DNA of 56,736 nucleotides from Bacteroidota bacterium (GCA_018267055.1 JAFDZF010000136.1:1-56736), one strand, 5' to 3'. Shown: positions 26,634-35,470, counted from the stretch's first letter. A program made the numbers and translations. Notes: generated from the sequence alone by a model not told the origin.

Positions 26634-28868
26634 ATGCCTGCTCCACGATCCCCGCTCCTCGCCGGTGGGCTTTGCGCAATGGCCCTTTCGCTTCAGGCCC
26701 AGGTCCCGCAACAGGTGATCCCGCTCACCGCCAGCGTGCAGGCCACGCCGGCGCGCATCACCCTCCACTGGCCGCTACAGGCCGATGCCCCCTTCATCCA
26801 CGTCTACCGCCAGGCCCTGGGCGAAGGCACCTGGCATCCCGTGGCCCAGCTGGCGGGCACCAGCACGTCCTACAGCGACCTCGACGTGGCGGTGGGTGAC
26901 GCCTGGGACTACCTCGTCACCAGCACCGACCTCTTCCCCATCGTGGCCACGGCCTGCGCCGTACCGGGCACCTTCGTCACGTTCAACATCTACGACGTCT
27001 CCGAGGACGGCCTCTGCTGCATCTACGCCGATGGCAGCTGGCGCATCGACGGCTGCGGCGGCCTGGTGGCCTCCGGCGCCACCTATGGCGCGCAGGACCA
27101 GGCCTACTTCCAGGTCTGCGGCACGGGCGACTGCACCCCGCTGACCATCACCGTGACCCCGGACGAGTTCGCGCCGGACATCTTCTGGGAGCTGGTGGAC
27201 GGCAATGGCGGCACGCTGGCCTCGGGCGGCAATTACACCGACCGCCGCTTCGGGCGCATCTATGCCGGGATCGAGGCACCGGCCGAGGACCAGTCCGGAT
27301 CCATCCTGGTGCTGGTGGCCGAGCCGCTGGCCCAGCCGCTCGGCCTGGAGCTCGACCGCCTGCGGAACGACCTCTTCCTGGAAGGCTGGAACGCCATCGT
27401 GACCACCGTGCCCGGCGGATCGTCGGTGCCCGACGTGAAAGCCCTGGTGACGTCCACCGCGGCCGCCACACCCGACCTGAAGGCGCTGCTCCTGGTGGGC
27501 CACCTGCCCGTGCCCTACTCCGGCGTGATCGCCCCCGACGGCCACATCCCCGACCACCTCGGCGCCTGGCCGGCGGACCTCTTCTATGCGGACCTCGACG
27601 GCAGTTGGACGGACAACACCGTGGACATCACCGACATCGCCCTGCCGGTGCGCAACCAGAACGAGCCCGGGGACGGCAAGTACGACCAGAGCGCTCTGCC
27701 GAGCGACGTGGACCTGATGCTGGGCCGCATCGACCTCTCATCGCTCCCGGCCTTCGCGCAGAGCGAGGTGGAGCTCACCCGCGCCTACCTCGACCGCGAC
27801 CACGCGTTCCGCACCGCGCAGCTCACCTTCGAGCAGCGGGCCCTGGTGGACGAGAACTTCCCCGAGTACGACCACGAATCGGCGATCTACCGCAGCTGCA
27901 CCCCGATGTTCGGCCCGGACAACGTGACGCCCGGGGACCTGCTGACCGAGCTGGGCAGCGGCTCCTGGATGTGGGCCGTGGGCGCCGGGCCCGGAAGCCC
28001 CACCAGCGCGAACGGCGTGGGCACCACCGCCCAGCTGACCGCGACGACCCTCCACGGGGCCTTCGCCCACCTGTTCGGCAGCTACTTCGGCGATTGGGAC
28101 TTCCCGGACAACTTCCTCCGTGCGGGCGTGGCGGCCGGCTTCCTCGGCACCGTGTGGGGCCAGCAGGAACTGATGTTCCACCACATGGCGCTCGGCCTGC
28201 CGATCGGCGACGCGGTGCGGCGCTCGCAGAACGCCTCGTACGGCACCAATGCGCGCCGCGGCCGCCTGGTGAACATCGACCTGATGGGCGATCCCACGCT
28301 CACGATGTACCCCGTGGCTTCCGTGCCCGCGGTATCGGCCGACAGCGTGGCCGAGGGCGTGCAAGTGGCCTGGGACGCGGCCCCGGCCGCCGCACTGGGC
28401 TATCACGTGTACCGCCGTCCGGCGGGCGCGGGCGCTTTCCAGCGCATCACCGACGCGCCGGTGGCGGGCCTCGGCCTCCTCGATGCCGCACCGTTGGTGG
28501 GCGAGGCGGAATACCTGGTGCGCCCGCTCGACCTCATCACCACGGCCAGCGGCAACTTCCAACGCCTGGGACGCGGCGCCATCGCCGAAGTGTCCTTCCA
28601 CCTGGGCATCGCCGATGCCGGCGGGAACGCGGCGCTCCAGGTCTTCCCCGTGCCCGCTCCCGGCAGCTTCACCATACGGCCGCTCACCAATGCGCCCATC
28701 CGCTCCGTGGAGCTGCTGGACGCCAGCGGCCGTGCCCTGCCATTGACCGTATCGCCGGGGACCGCCGGGGACCGCACGGTGACCACTTCCGCACGCACCG
28801 GCCATTATCAATTGCGCGTGACCACCACCAACGGTGTGTACCGGCGGGGGGTCGTGATCGTCCAGTGA
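26634..28868 (+). CDS. Secreted gingipain (C25)-fold-like protein, probably non-catalytic, with T9SS sorting domain
   Basis: 744 residues. Signal peptide (A-M-A-L-S-L-Q-A-Q). A small C-rich beta module (D-G-L-C-C-I-Y-A-D-G-S-W; F-W-E-L-V-D-G-N-G-G) is followed by a Rossmann-like region resembling peptidase family C25: L-L-L-V-G-H-L-P-V-P, P-A-D-L-F-Y-A-D-L-D-G-S-W, and L-M-G-D-P-T-L-T-M-Y at the end. The histidine site reads G450-A-G-P-G-S and the cysteine site G482-S-Y-F-G, so both catalytic residues seem lost. A fibronectin-like domain and a T9SS sorting domain complete it. C25 assignment is from pattern only. Confidence 0.75.
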   Translation: MPAPRSPLLAGGLCAMALSLQAQVPQQVIPLTASVQATPARITLHWPLQADAPFIHVYRQALGEGTWHPVAQLAGTSTSYSDLDVAVGDAWDYLVTSTDLFPIVATACAVPGTFVTFNIYDVSEDGLCCIYADGSWRIDGCGGLVASGATYGAQDQAYFQVCGTGDCTPLTITVTPDEFAPDIFWELVDGNGGTLASGGNYTDRRFGRIYAGIEAPAEDQSGSILVLVAEPLAQPLGLELDRLRNDLFLEGWNAIVTTVPGGSSVPDVKALVTSTAAATPDLKALLLVGHLPVPYSGVIAPDGHIPDHLGAWPADLFYADLDGSWTDNTVDITDIALPVRNQNEPGDGKYDQSALPSDVDLMLGRIDLSSLPAFAQSEVELTRAYLDRDHAFRTAQLTFEQRALVDENFPEYDHESAIYRSCTPMFGPDNVTPGDLLTELGSGSWMWAVGAGPGSPTSANGVGTTAQLTATTLHGAFAHLFGSYFGDWDFPDNFLRAGVAAGFLGTVWGQQELMFHHMALGLPIGDAVRRSQNASYGTNARRGRLVNIDLMGDPTLTMYPVASVPAVSADSVAEGVQVAWDAAPAAALGYHVYRRPAGAGAFQRITDAPVAGLGLLDAAPLVGEAEYLVRPLDLITTASGNFQRLGRGAIAEVSFHLGIADAGGNAALQVFPVPAPGSFTIRPLTNAPIRSVELLDASGRALPLTVSPGTAGDRTVTTSARTGHYQLRVTTTNGVYRRGVVIVQ

Positions 28869-28882
28869 GCGGTCCGGCTGCC

Positions 28883-28890
28883 GACCTTTG
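28883..28890 (+). promoter_or_regulatory. -7-like promoter element, GACCTTTG
   Basis: Four bases before the rhodanese ATG at 28895; suggests leaderless transcription. Confidence 0.5.
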
Positions 28891-28894
28891 TTCC

Positions 28895-29281
28895 ATGCGA
28901 ACGTTCCTCAGCTCCGCCGCGGCCCTGCTCCTGGCAGGCGGCCTCGCCTGCGCCCAGGCCCCCACGGGCCATCTGGACCCGCAAGCCTTCCAGGCCGCGG
29001 TGGCGAAGGGCGATGCCCGCCTGATCGACGTGCGCACACCTGAGGAATATGGCCGGGGCCACCTGGACGGCGCCGCCAACATCGACTGGAACAACGACGA
29101 CCTGCTCGCCGCCGTAAAGGACGTGGACAAGGGCACGCCGCTCCTCCTCTATTGCGCCGCCGGCGGCCGCAGCGAGGAAGCGATGCACGCGCTCACCAAG
29201 GCCGGCTTCACCCAGGTGCACGACCTGGAAGGCGGCATCCATGCCTGGCGCGCCAACGGCCTGCCGGTCTCCCTGAAATGA
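28895..29281 (+). CDS. Exported rhodanese-domain protein
   Basis: 128 residues: an N-terminal export signal (L-L-A-G-G-L-A-C-A-Q-A), then one rhodanese domain with L-I-D-V-R-T-P-E-E-Y, the active loop C87-A-A-G-G-R-S, and L-E-G-G-I-H-A-W. It can carry sulfane sulfur in the periplasm, but the acceptor is unknown. The stop overlaps the endonuclease start by four bases (ATGA at 29278). Confidence 0.92.
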   Translation: MRTFLSSAAALLLAGGLACAQAPTGHLDPQAFQAAVAKGDARLIDVRTPEEYGRGHLDGAANIDWNNDDLLAAVKDVDKGTPLLLYCAAGGRSEEAMHALTKAGFTQVHDLEGGIHAWRANGLPVSLK

Positions 29282-30318
29282 CCTCCATCATGCACCGGAC
29301 GCTCGCCCTCTGCTGGGGCGCCCTCGCAGGCGCCGTCGCCTTCGCCCAGCCGCCCCCCGGCTATTACGATCCCGCCGAAGGCCTTTCAGGCCCTGCCCTC
29401 CGCACGGCCCTGCGCACCATCATCGACGACCACCTGGTGATCGGCTACAACTCGCTGTGGACCGCCTTCCAGAGCACCGATGACAAGCCCAACGGCAAGG
29501 TGTGGGACATGTACAGCGACGTGCCCGGCGCGCCGCCGTACGAGTTCACCTTCGGCAGCGACCAGTGCGGCACGTACAGCGGTGAGGGCGATTGCTACAA
29601 CCGTGAGCACAGCTTCCCAAAAAGCTGGTTCAACGACCAGCCGCCGATGAACTCCGACCTGTTCCACATCTACCCCACCGACGGGTACGTGAACAACGAG
29701 CGGGGCGACCTGCCCTACGGGAAGGTGGGCAGCCCGGACTGGACCAGCCAGAACGGTTCGAAACGGGGACTGTGCGTGGCGCCGGGCTACAGCGGCACCG
29801 TGTTCGAGCCGATCGACGCGTACAAGGGCGACTTTGCGCGCAGCTACTTCTACATGCTCACGCGTTATCAGACACAGATCGCCTCGTGGAGCAGCCCCAT
29901 GCTGCAGGGCAGCGACCTGGCGCCCTGGGCACGCACCCTGCTGCTGCAATGGAACGATGCCGATCCGGTGAGCCCGAAGGAGACCGACCGCAACAACGCG
30001 GTGTACGTGTTCCAGCACAACCGGAACCCCTTCATCGACCGGCCCGAATGGGTGCATGCGATCTGGGACCCCAACGCCGGCGTACAGGAGGCCGATGCCA
30101 CCACCGCCCGCCTCTGGACGGATGCGCAGGGCCTGCACCTGTCGCGCCCCACGGCCATGGCCGGCACCGTGCGCATCCTGGACCTCACCGGCCGCACGCT
30201 GCTGGAACGCGCCATCACCGGCGTAAGCGTGGACCTGCCCTTCGATGCGCCGCACGGGGCCTACATCGCGGACGTGGTGCTGCCCGAAGGGCGGCGCGCG
30301 CAGCGCTTCGTGTGGTAG
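29278..30318 (+). CDS. Endonuclease I family nuclease with T9SS sorting domain
   Basis: 346 residues. Signal peptide ending A-F-A-Q, then the EndA/NucM fold with the catalytic C-Y-N-R-E-H-S-F-P-K-S-W and S-D-L-F-H-I-Y-P-T-D. A linker and a T9SS C-terminal domain (V-R-I-L-D-L-T-G-R-T-L-L) end it. It should be an extracellular non-specific DNase/RNase, useful for nutrient DNA or biofilm turnover. ATG 29278 overlaps the rhodanese stop; ATG 29290 is an alternative. Confidence 0.92.
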   Translation: MTSIMHRTLALCWGALAGAVAFAQPPPGYYDPAEGLSGPALRTALRTIIDDHLVIGYNSLWTAFQSTDDKPNGKVWDMYSDVPGAPPYEFTFGSDQCGTYSGEGDCYNREHSFPKSWFNDQPPMNSDLFHIYPTDGYVNNERGDLPYGKVGSPDWTSQNGSKRGLCVAPGYSGTVFEPIDAYKGDFARSYFYMLTRYQTQIASWSSPMLQGSDLAPWARTLLLQWNDADPVSPKETDRNNAVYVFQHNRNPFIDRPEWVHAIWDPNAGVQEADATTARLWTDAQGLHLSRPTAMAGTVRILDLTGRTLLERAITGVSVDLPFDAPHGAYIADVVLPEGRRAQRFVW

Positions 30319-30331
30319 GCGGTGAACGTGC

Positions 30332-30339
30332 GATCTTCG
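30332..30339 (+). promoter_or_regulatory. -7-like promoter element, GATCTTCG
   Basis: Five bases before the paaG ATG. Confidence 0.45.
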
Positions 30340-30344
30340 CCGGC

Positions 30345-31124
30345 ATGAGCCCTACCCGGATCCGTTACGCCATCGCCGACGGCGTGGCCACCCTCACCTT
30401 CGCGCGCCCCGACAAGCTGAACAGCTTCGACCCGGAGATGGCGCAGGAGACGATCCACGCGCTGGACGCCGCGAAGGACGATGACGCCGTGCGCGCGATC
30501 GTGCTCACGGGCGAGGGCCGCGCCTTCAGCGCCGGGCAGGACCTGGCCTCGGCCACCGCTCCCGGCGTGCGGATCGAGGACCTGGTGGAGCGGCAGTACA
30601 ACGCCATCGTCCGCCGCATCCGGCAGATGCCCAAGCCGGTGATCGCGGCCGTGAACGGCGTGGCCGCCGGCGCGGGCGCGAACATCGCCTACGCCTGCGA
30701 CCTGGCCTTCGCCGCCGAGGGCGCCGTCTTCATCCAGAGCTTCATCCAGATCGGGCTCATCCCCGACAGCGGCGGCACGCACACCATCCCCCGGCTCGTG
30801 GGCATGCAGCGCGCCTTCGGCCACATGGTCCTCGCCGACAAGCTGCCCGCGGCCAAGGCCGCCGAGCTGGGGCTGATCTGGAAGGCCGTGCCCGATGCCG
30901 CCCTGCTCGACGAGGTGATGGCCGTGGCGAAGAAGCTCGCCACCATGCCCACCCGGGGCATCGCCCTTACGAAGCAGGCGCTCGAGCGCGGCTGGACGAA
31001 CTCCCTGGAGGAGCAGTTGCGCGTGGAAGGCGAGCTGCAGGCCATCGCCGGCGCCACCGCGGACTCGAAGGAGGGCGTGAACGCGTTCCTGGAGAAGCGC
31101 AAGCCGGTGTTCACCGGCCGGTAA
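30345..31124 (+). CDS. paaG: PaaG-type 1,2-epoxyphenylacetyl-CoA isomerase
   Basis: 259-residue crotonase-fold protein. Features of PaaG include F-S-A-G-Q-D-L-A, V-A-A-G-A-G-A-N-I-A-Y-A-C-D and the catalytic aspartate in L-I-P-D-S-G-G-T-H. In aerobic phenylacetate degradation PaaG turns the ring epoxide into an oxepin-CoA. It precedes paaH and is linked by context to paaI and paaJ. The epoxidase genes paaABCDE, paaK and paaZ are not in the window. Confidence 0.88.
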   Translation: MSPTRIRYAIADGVATLTFARPDKLNSFDPEMAQETIHALDAAKDDDAVRAIVLTGEGRAFSAGQDLASATAPGVRIEDLVERQYNAIVRRIRQMPKPVIAAVNGVAAGAGANIAYACDLAFAAEGAVFIQSFIQIGLIPDSGGTHTIPRLVGMQRAFGHMVLADKLPAAKAAELGLIWKAVPDAALLDEVMAVAKKLATMPTRGIALTKQALERGWTNSLEEQLRVEGELQAIAGATADSKEGVNAFLEKRKPVFTGR

Positions 31125-31135
31125 GGACCACCCGA

Positions 31136-31151
31136 TCCCGCTCTGCAGCGG
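31136..31151 (+). repeat. Short inverted repeat between paaG and paaH
   Basis: CCCGCT and AGCGGG separated by four bases. Weak hairpin, no T-run; possibly incidental. Confidence 0.3.
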
Positions 31152-31175
31152 GGACAGCCCCTTGACCGAAAGCTC

Positions 31176-31183
31176 CATCTTCG
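31176..31183 (+). promoter_or_regulatory. -7-like promoter element, CATCTTCG
   Basis: Four bases before the paaH ATG. Confidence 0.45.
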
Positions 31184-31187
31184 CACC

Positions 31188-32351
31188 ATGGAGATGAGCG
31201 TAGGCGTGATCGGCGCCGGCACCATGGGGGCCGGCATCGCGCAAGTGGCGGCCCAGGCGGGGCATGGCACATGGCTGTACGACCGCCGGCCGGGGGCCGT
31301 GGAGCAGGCGCTCAGCGCCCTGCGGCGGACACTGGACAAGCTGGTGGAGAAAGGCCGGATGACGGCCGAGACCGCCCGCGACCTGCATGCACGGGTGAAG
31401 CCGGCCGCCGACCTTCAGGCGCTCGCCGGCTGCGGCCTCGTGATCGAAGCGGTGATCGAGGACCTGGGCGTGAAGAAGGACCTCTTCGCCGAGCTGGAGC
31501 GCATCATGGCGCCCGAAGCCGTGCTGGCCACCAACACCTCCTCCCTGTCCGTCACCGCCATCGCGGCCGCATGCACGCGGCCGGAACGCGTCATCGGCCT
31601 GCACTTCTTCAACCCCGCACCGCTGCTGCCTCTGGTGGAGGTGGTGCCCGGCCTGGCGACGGACCCGCGGCTGCCCGCCGCCCTGTCCGCACGCATGCAG
31701 GCCTGGGGCAAGGCGCCGGTGATCTGCAAGGACACGCCCGGCTTCATCGTGAACCGCGTGGCACGGCCCTTCTACGGGGAAAGCATCCGGATCTTCGAGG
31801 AAGGCATCGCGGACATGGCCGGCATCGACCAGGCCCTGCGCACCGTGGGCGGCTTCCGCATGGGCCCATTCGAGCTGATGGACCTCATCGGCAACGACAT
31901 CAACTTCACCGTGACGCGCACGGTGTGGGAAGCCTTCTTCTTCGACCCGCGGTACAAGCCCAGCCTCACGCAGCAGCGCCAGGTGGAGAGCGGCCGGCTG
32001 GGCCGCAAGACCGGGCAGGGTTACTACAGCTATGCGGAAGGCGCCACCGTGCCCGACCCCTTCGTGGAGCCGGCCCTGGCCGAGCGCATCGTGGAGCGGG
32101 TGCTCGCCCTGCTGATCAACGAGGCGGCCGACGCGCTCTTCTGGGGCGTGGCCTCCGCGGCCGACATCGACCGGGCGATGACCAAGGGCGTCAACTACCC
32201 CAAGGGCCTGCTCACCTGGGCCGATGAGCGCGGCGCGGCGCACTGGCTGGACGTGCTGGAGGAGCTGCAGCACCGGTACGCCGAGGACCGCTACCGCCCC
32301 TCGCCCCTGCTCCGGGAACGGGCCGCGAGCGGACAGCCCCTGTCCGCCTGA
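31188..32351 (+). CDS. paaH: 3-hydroxyacyl-CoA dehydrogenase (PaaH-type, NAD-dependent)
   Basis: 387 residues. NAD-binding G-A-G-T-M-G-A-G-I-A at about 10-19, N-T-S-S-L-S-V-T, G-L-H-F-F-N-P-A-P and the C-terminal dimerisation helices with G-R-K-T-G-Q-G-Y-Y are present. It has a second partial C-terminal HCDH unit, as in PaaH, though it is shorter than the approximately 475-residue E. coli form. It oxidises 3-hydroxyadipyl-CoA to 3-oxoadipyl-CoA, feeding PaaJ. Start is ATG 31188, with ATG 31194 (M-S-V-G-V-I-G) just inside. Confidence 0.87.
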   Translation: MEMSVGVIGAGTMGAGIAQVAAQAGHGTWLYDRRPGAVEQALSALRRTLDKLVEKGRMTAETARDLHARVKPAADLQALAGCGLVIEAVIEDLGVKKDLFAELERIMAPEAVLATNTSSLSVTAIAAACTRPERVIGLHFFNPAPLLPLVEVVPGLATDPRLPAALSARMQAWGKAPVICKDTPGFIVNRVARPFYGESIRIFEEGIADMAGIDQALRTVGGFRMGPFELMDLIGNDINFTVTRTVWEAFFFDPRYKPSLTQQRQVESGRLGRKTGQGYYSYAEGATVPDPFVEPALAERIVERVLALLINEAADALFWGVASAADIDRAMTKGVNYPKGLLTWADERGAAHWLDVLEELQHRYAEDRYRPSPLLRERAASGQPLSA

Positions 32352-32430
32352 GGCCCCCTGGAAAATAGTTTCCATGGAAACATTCTTTTTCCTTTCCTTT
32401 GCGCCCGAAACGAACCATCCGATCCAAAAA

Positions 32431-33075
32431 ATGAAACCCTTCTTCGCGCTCACCGCAGCGGCGGCCCTGATGACGCTCGCCTCCTGCGGCGGCGGCAATG
32501 GCCATGACGGCAATGCCGTGGACTCCACCAAGGTGGACACCATGGCCAAGGAAACGACCTACACGGTCGACACGGCCACCAGCACGGTGGGCTGGGCCGG
32601 CACCATGGTGGGGGTCAAGACCCACACCGGCACGCTGAAGTTCACCAGCGGCCGCTTCACCACGAAGGGCAATGCCCTGGTCTCCGGTGAGTTCGTCGTG
32701 AACATGAAGAGCTACATGATGACCGACACCAACTACGCCGCCGACGGTTCCAAGCAGGGCACCCGCGCCATGCTCATGGGCCACCTGATGTCGCCGGACT
32801 TCTTCGCCGTGGACAGCTTCCCCACCGCCCAGTTCAAGGTGACCTCGGTGAACGGCAGCAGCGCCACCGGTGACCTCACCGTGCGCGGCCGCACCAACCA
32901 GGAGACCGCGACCGACCTCGTGATCACGCCCAATGCCGACGGCACCGTGAAGGCCACCGGCAAGCTGGTGTTCGACCGCCAGAAGTACGGCGTGGCCTGG
33001 AAGGCGACCATGAGGGACATGGTCCTCTCCAACGACATCGTGCTGCAGATCGACCTGACGGCGAAAGGCCAGTAA
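32431..33075 (+). CDS. YceI-family lipoprotein
   Basis: 214 residues. A lipobox L-A-S-C places the lipidated Cys at 19. The YceI fold is shown by T-S-T-V-G-W-A-G, L-K-F-T-S-G-R-F, H-L-M-S-P-D-F-F and the K-V-T-S-V...G-D-L-T-V-R-G strand. YceI proteins bind isoprenoid-like or amphiphilic ligands in the periplasm. The ATG at 32431 follows an A-rich leader typical of Bacteroidota. A strong terminator follows. Confidence 0.93.
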   Translation: MKPFFALTAAAALMTLASCGGGNGHDGNAVDSTKVDTMAKETTYTVDTATSTVGWAGTMVGVKTHTGTLKFTSGRFTTKGNALVSGEFVVNMKSYMMTDTNYAADGSKQGTRAMLMGHLMSPDFFAVDSFPTAQFKVTSVNGSSATGDLTVRGRTNQETATDLVITPNADGTVKATGKLVFDRQKYGVAWKATMRDMVLSNDIVLQIDLTAKGQ

Positions 33076-33090
33076 GGCCCTTCCCATCGC

Positions 33091-33125
33091 AAGCGAAAGG
33101 CGGCCGAGGCCGCCTTTCGCTTTTT
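33091..33125 (+). terminator. Strong Rho-independent terminator after the YceI gene
   Basis: A 15-bp perfect stem (GCGAAAGGCGGCC side) with a two-base spacer, followed by five T residues at 33121-33125. It lies 15 bp after the YceI stop, and its AA...TT ends let it work in both directions for the convergent DUF2461 gene. Confidence 0.88.
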
Positions 33126-33147
33126 CCATCGGGCCCGCAGGCCGCGC

Positions 33148-33813
33148 TCACTTGCGCCTGCCCAGCAGGAACGCGTTCATCGGCCGCATGGCCTTGTAGT
33201 GGTCGATCAGCAGGTCCGCCAGCTTGGGATCGGTGACGGTCTTCGCCGGCAGCTCGGCGGCGTAGTACAGCTGCTTGTTGAACAGCAGCGGCTCCTTCGC
33301 GGCGGCCTCCTTGAACTCGGCCGGGATGATCTTGTTGCGGTCGCCGCGGATGGCACCGAAGTGCTTCACGAAGGCCTTGTCCTCGCGCAGCGCCTTGAAC
33401 TTCTTCAGGTCGCCGGCGATGCGCTCGCGCAGTTCCAGGAGGCCCTCCTTGTCCGGCTGGTAGGCCCCGCCATAGAAGCCCACCGACTCGGGCCCCAGCT
33501 CGAAGTAGATGCCCGCCGCCGCATGGTCCTTGCGCCCGGCGGCCGAGACCAGCGCGGAGCGGTTGAGCTTGTATGGGGCCTTGTCGTTGCTGAAGCGCAC
33601 GTCGCGATTGATGCGGAAGATGGCGTCCTTCGGCTCGATGCGGACCTCCGGGTCCAGCTTCGCCACCCGCTCGATCACCTCGGCGACGAAGGCTTCGAAC
33701 GGCTGCTTCACCACGGTCCCATAGCGCTTCTTGTTCGCATCGAACCATTCCTTGTTGTTGTTGGCGGCCAGCTCCTTGAAGAAGCGGTTGTACTCGGGGG
33801 TGAACCAAGCCAT
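33148..33813 (-). CDS. DUF2461 protein (TIGR02453 family)
   Basis: 221 residues. Matches DUF2461 through N-N-N-K-E-W-F-D-A-N, F-R-I-N-R-D-V-R-F-S-N-D-K-A-P-Y-K and G-F-Y-G-G-A-Y-Q-P. Family function is unknown. Convergent with YceI and divergent from the second MGMT gene with a 32-bp shared promoter region. Confidence 0.9.
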   Translation of the reverse strand: MAWFTPEYNRFFKELAANNNKEWFDANKKRYGTVVKQPFEAFVAEVIERVAKLDPEVRIEPKDAIFRINRDVRFSNDKAPYKLNRSALVSAAGRKDHAAAGIYFELGPESVGFYGGAYQPDKEGLLELRERIAGDLKKFKALREDKAFVKHFGAIRGDRNKIIPAEFKEAAAKEPLLFNKQLYYAAELPAKTVTDPKLADLLIDHYKAMRPMNAFLLGRRK

Positions 33814-33845
33814 CGGGATGCCTAATTTGTCCCAAGTTAGACGCC

Positions 33846-34352
33846 ATGGCCAAACGCCCCGCCTCCGTGCCCGAACTGTTCGGACCCATGTACGTGGCCT
33901 CCCTCGAAAGTCCCATCGGCAAGGTGTACGTGGAATGCGATGGGGAGCGCATCACCCGGGTGTCGTTCCGGAACCCGGGCCGTGGCCGCGGCGGCAAGGC
34001 CCCGAAGGCCCTGAAGGAAGCCGTGATCCAGCTGGAGGCCTACTTCGCCGGCCGCCGCCGGAAGTTCGACCTGCCGCTCTATGAAGTGGGATCGGCCTAC
34101 CGCCGCAACCTTTGGGAACGCCTGAAGAAGGTGCCCTTCGGCAAGGCCCTCACCTACGAACAGCTGGCGGACAGTGTGGGCGGGAACGCCCGTTCGGCCG
34201 GCTCGGCCTGCGGCGACAATACCCTGCTGCTGGTGGTGCCCTGCCACCGCGTGCTGGGCAAGAACGGCCTGCTCACCGGCTACGCGGGCGAGCTCTGGCG
34301 CAAGAAGTGGCTGCTCGAGCACGAAGGCGTGCTGCCGAAGGAAGCCGCTTGA
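33846..34352 (+). CDS. MGMT/Ogt-family protein (second, diverged copy)
   Basis: 168 residues with the acceptor motif V-V-P-C133-H-R-V-L-G, so the reactive cysteine is intact. The upstream stretch reads A-R-S-A-G-S-A-C-G-D-N-T instead of the usual A-R-A-V-G-x-A-N...N-P, and a basic G-R-G-R-G-G-K loop replaces part of the N-terminal domain. It may be an O6-alkylguanine transferase with altered substrate range. Leader contains CTAATTTG at 33822-33829. Confidence 0.88.
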   Translation: MAKRPASVPELFGPMYVASLESPIGKVYVECDGERITRVSFRNPGRGRGGKAPKALKEAVIQLEAYFAGRRRKFDLPLYEVGSAYRRNLWERLKKVPFGKALTYEQLADSVGGNARSAGSACGDNTLLLVVPCHRVLGKNGLLTGYAGELWRKKWLLEHEGVLPKEAA

Positions 34353-34419
34353 CCGGGTGCGGTGACGACCCCACGGCCCCGCCGCAGGCAGGCGCACCGG
34401 AACATGCGAGGCCCCTGGC

Positions 34420-35454
34420 CTATCCCCGGTCCAGCTCCAGGCGGAGCGTGATGTGCTTCCACAGGACCTCGCCCATGGTGCCGCAGGCCAGCAGGTCGTC
34501 GTTCCCGTGGAACGCCGCCAGGTCGGTGCGCAGCCGGTGCACGTGCTCCGGGGTGGAGATCTCGTCGTCGCGCATCACCGCGAGCAGCTGGTCCAGCTGG
34601 TCCTTGGACAGCAGGTAACGCTTCCGCAGCAGCGCGCGCTCCTCGTTGCGGTACTGCTCGGCGGTCTCGTGCGAGATGTGGCGCTGCGCGAACTGCACGA
34701 ACGACAGGTTGTCCTTGTAGAACTGCGGCAGGTAGATGCGGCCGCGGCCCTCATAGCACTGCTGGTCGAAGTCGATGGAGCGCAGACGGTACTGCACCTG
34801 GTCGAAGTCCTGGGTGACCACCACCACGAAGTTGTAGGCCCGCATGTCGCCGAGCAGCCGCACGAAGCAGCGCTCGTTGAACTTCACGAACTCCTTCGAC
34901 AGCCGCACCTCGTTCAGGTTCGTCCCGAAGGTCTCGGGGTGCCGGATGAAGTCGTCGCCCGGCACGCCGATGATGTGTTCCTCCACCAGCGTGCCGCCAT
35001 CGTGGATGAAGTTGATCTTGTTCGGGGAGAGCAGGTGCTCCAGCTCCAGCCCATAGACCCGCGACGCGTCGGCCTTCTTGATGTAGTAATAGTCGTGGTT
35101 GTCGTTGATCTGGTTGAGGATCTTGATGCGGAACGGCTGCGAGTTGCCGTAGCTGCAGAAGTCGATGCTCGCCACCTTCAGGTGCCCGATGTGCCGCCCG
35201 TCGGCCACCAGCTCCTGGTAGAGGTCCACCAGGCGTTCGTGCACCTCGTCCAGCTCCCCGGGCCGGTAGATTACCGAGTTCCACAGCGTTCCCCGGCCGT
35301 GGGCGTCCAGCTGCGGCATCAGCCCATCGTAGCGCATCAGCTCGCCGTAGCCGATCGGCAGCCGCATGTTGCGCGCGTGCTGCGCCAGGTAGTCCTCCAG
35401 CGCCGGCCGCACGGGGAACATCGGCTTCTTCAGGCGGATCTCGTTGAAGTCCAT
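34420..35454 (-). CDS. Conserved Bacteroidota protein of unknown function
   Basis: 344 residues, soluble, no signal peptide or membrane helix. I do not recognise the family. It is rich in aromatic and acidic residues with segments such as D-F-C-S-Y-G-N-S-Q-P-F-R, N-D-N-H-D-Y-Y-Y-I-K and S-I-D-F-D-Q-Q, and ends in a helical region. ATG 35454 is chosen because TACTTTGC sits 8 bp upstream; a longer open frame to 35775 is antisense to paaI. It is divergent from paaI. Confidence 0.75.
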   Translation of the reverse strand: MDFNEIRLKKPMFPVRPALEDYLAQHARNMRLPIGYGELMRYDGLMPQLDAHGRGTLWNSVIYRPGELDEVHERLVDLYQELVADGRHIGHLKVASIDFCSYGNSQPFRIKILNQINDNHDYYYIKKADASRVYGLELEHLLSPNKINFIHDGGTLVEEHIIGVPGDDFIRHPETFGTNLNEVRLSKEFVKFNERCFVRLLGDMRAYNFVVVVTQDFDQVQYRLRSIDFDQQCYEGRGRIYLPQFYKDNLSFVQFAQRHISHETAEQYRNEERALLRKRYLLSKDQLDQLLAVMRDDEISTPEHVHRLRTDLAAFHGNDDLLACGTMGEVLWKHITLRLELDRG

Positions 35455-35462
35455 CGGGTGAT

Positions 35463-35470
35463 GCAAAGTA
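35463..35470 (-). promoter_or_regulatory. -7-like promoter element, TACTTTGC
   Basis: Minus strand, eight bases before ATG 35454; forms a divergent pair with 35502-35509. Confidence 0.55.

Noticed and set aside
30261-32549. Long minus-strand open frame of 762 codons
   Set aside because: Antisense to paaG and paaH, which have full motifs.
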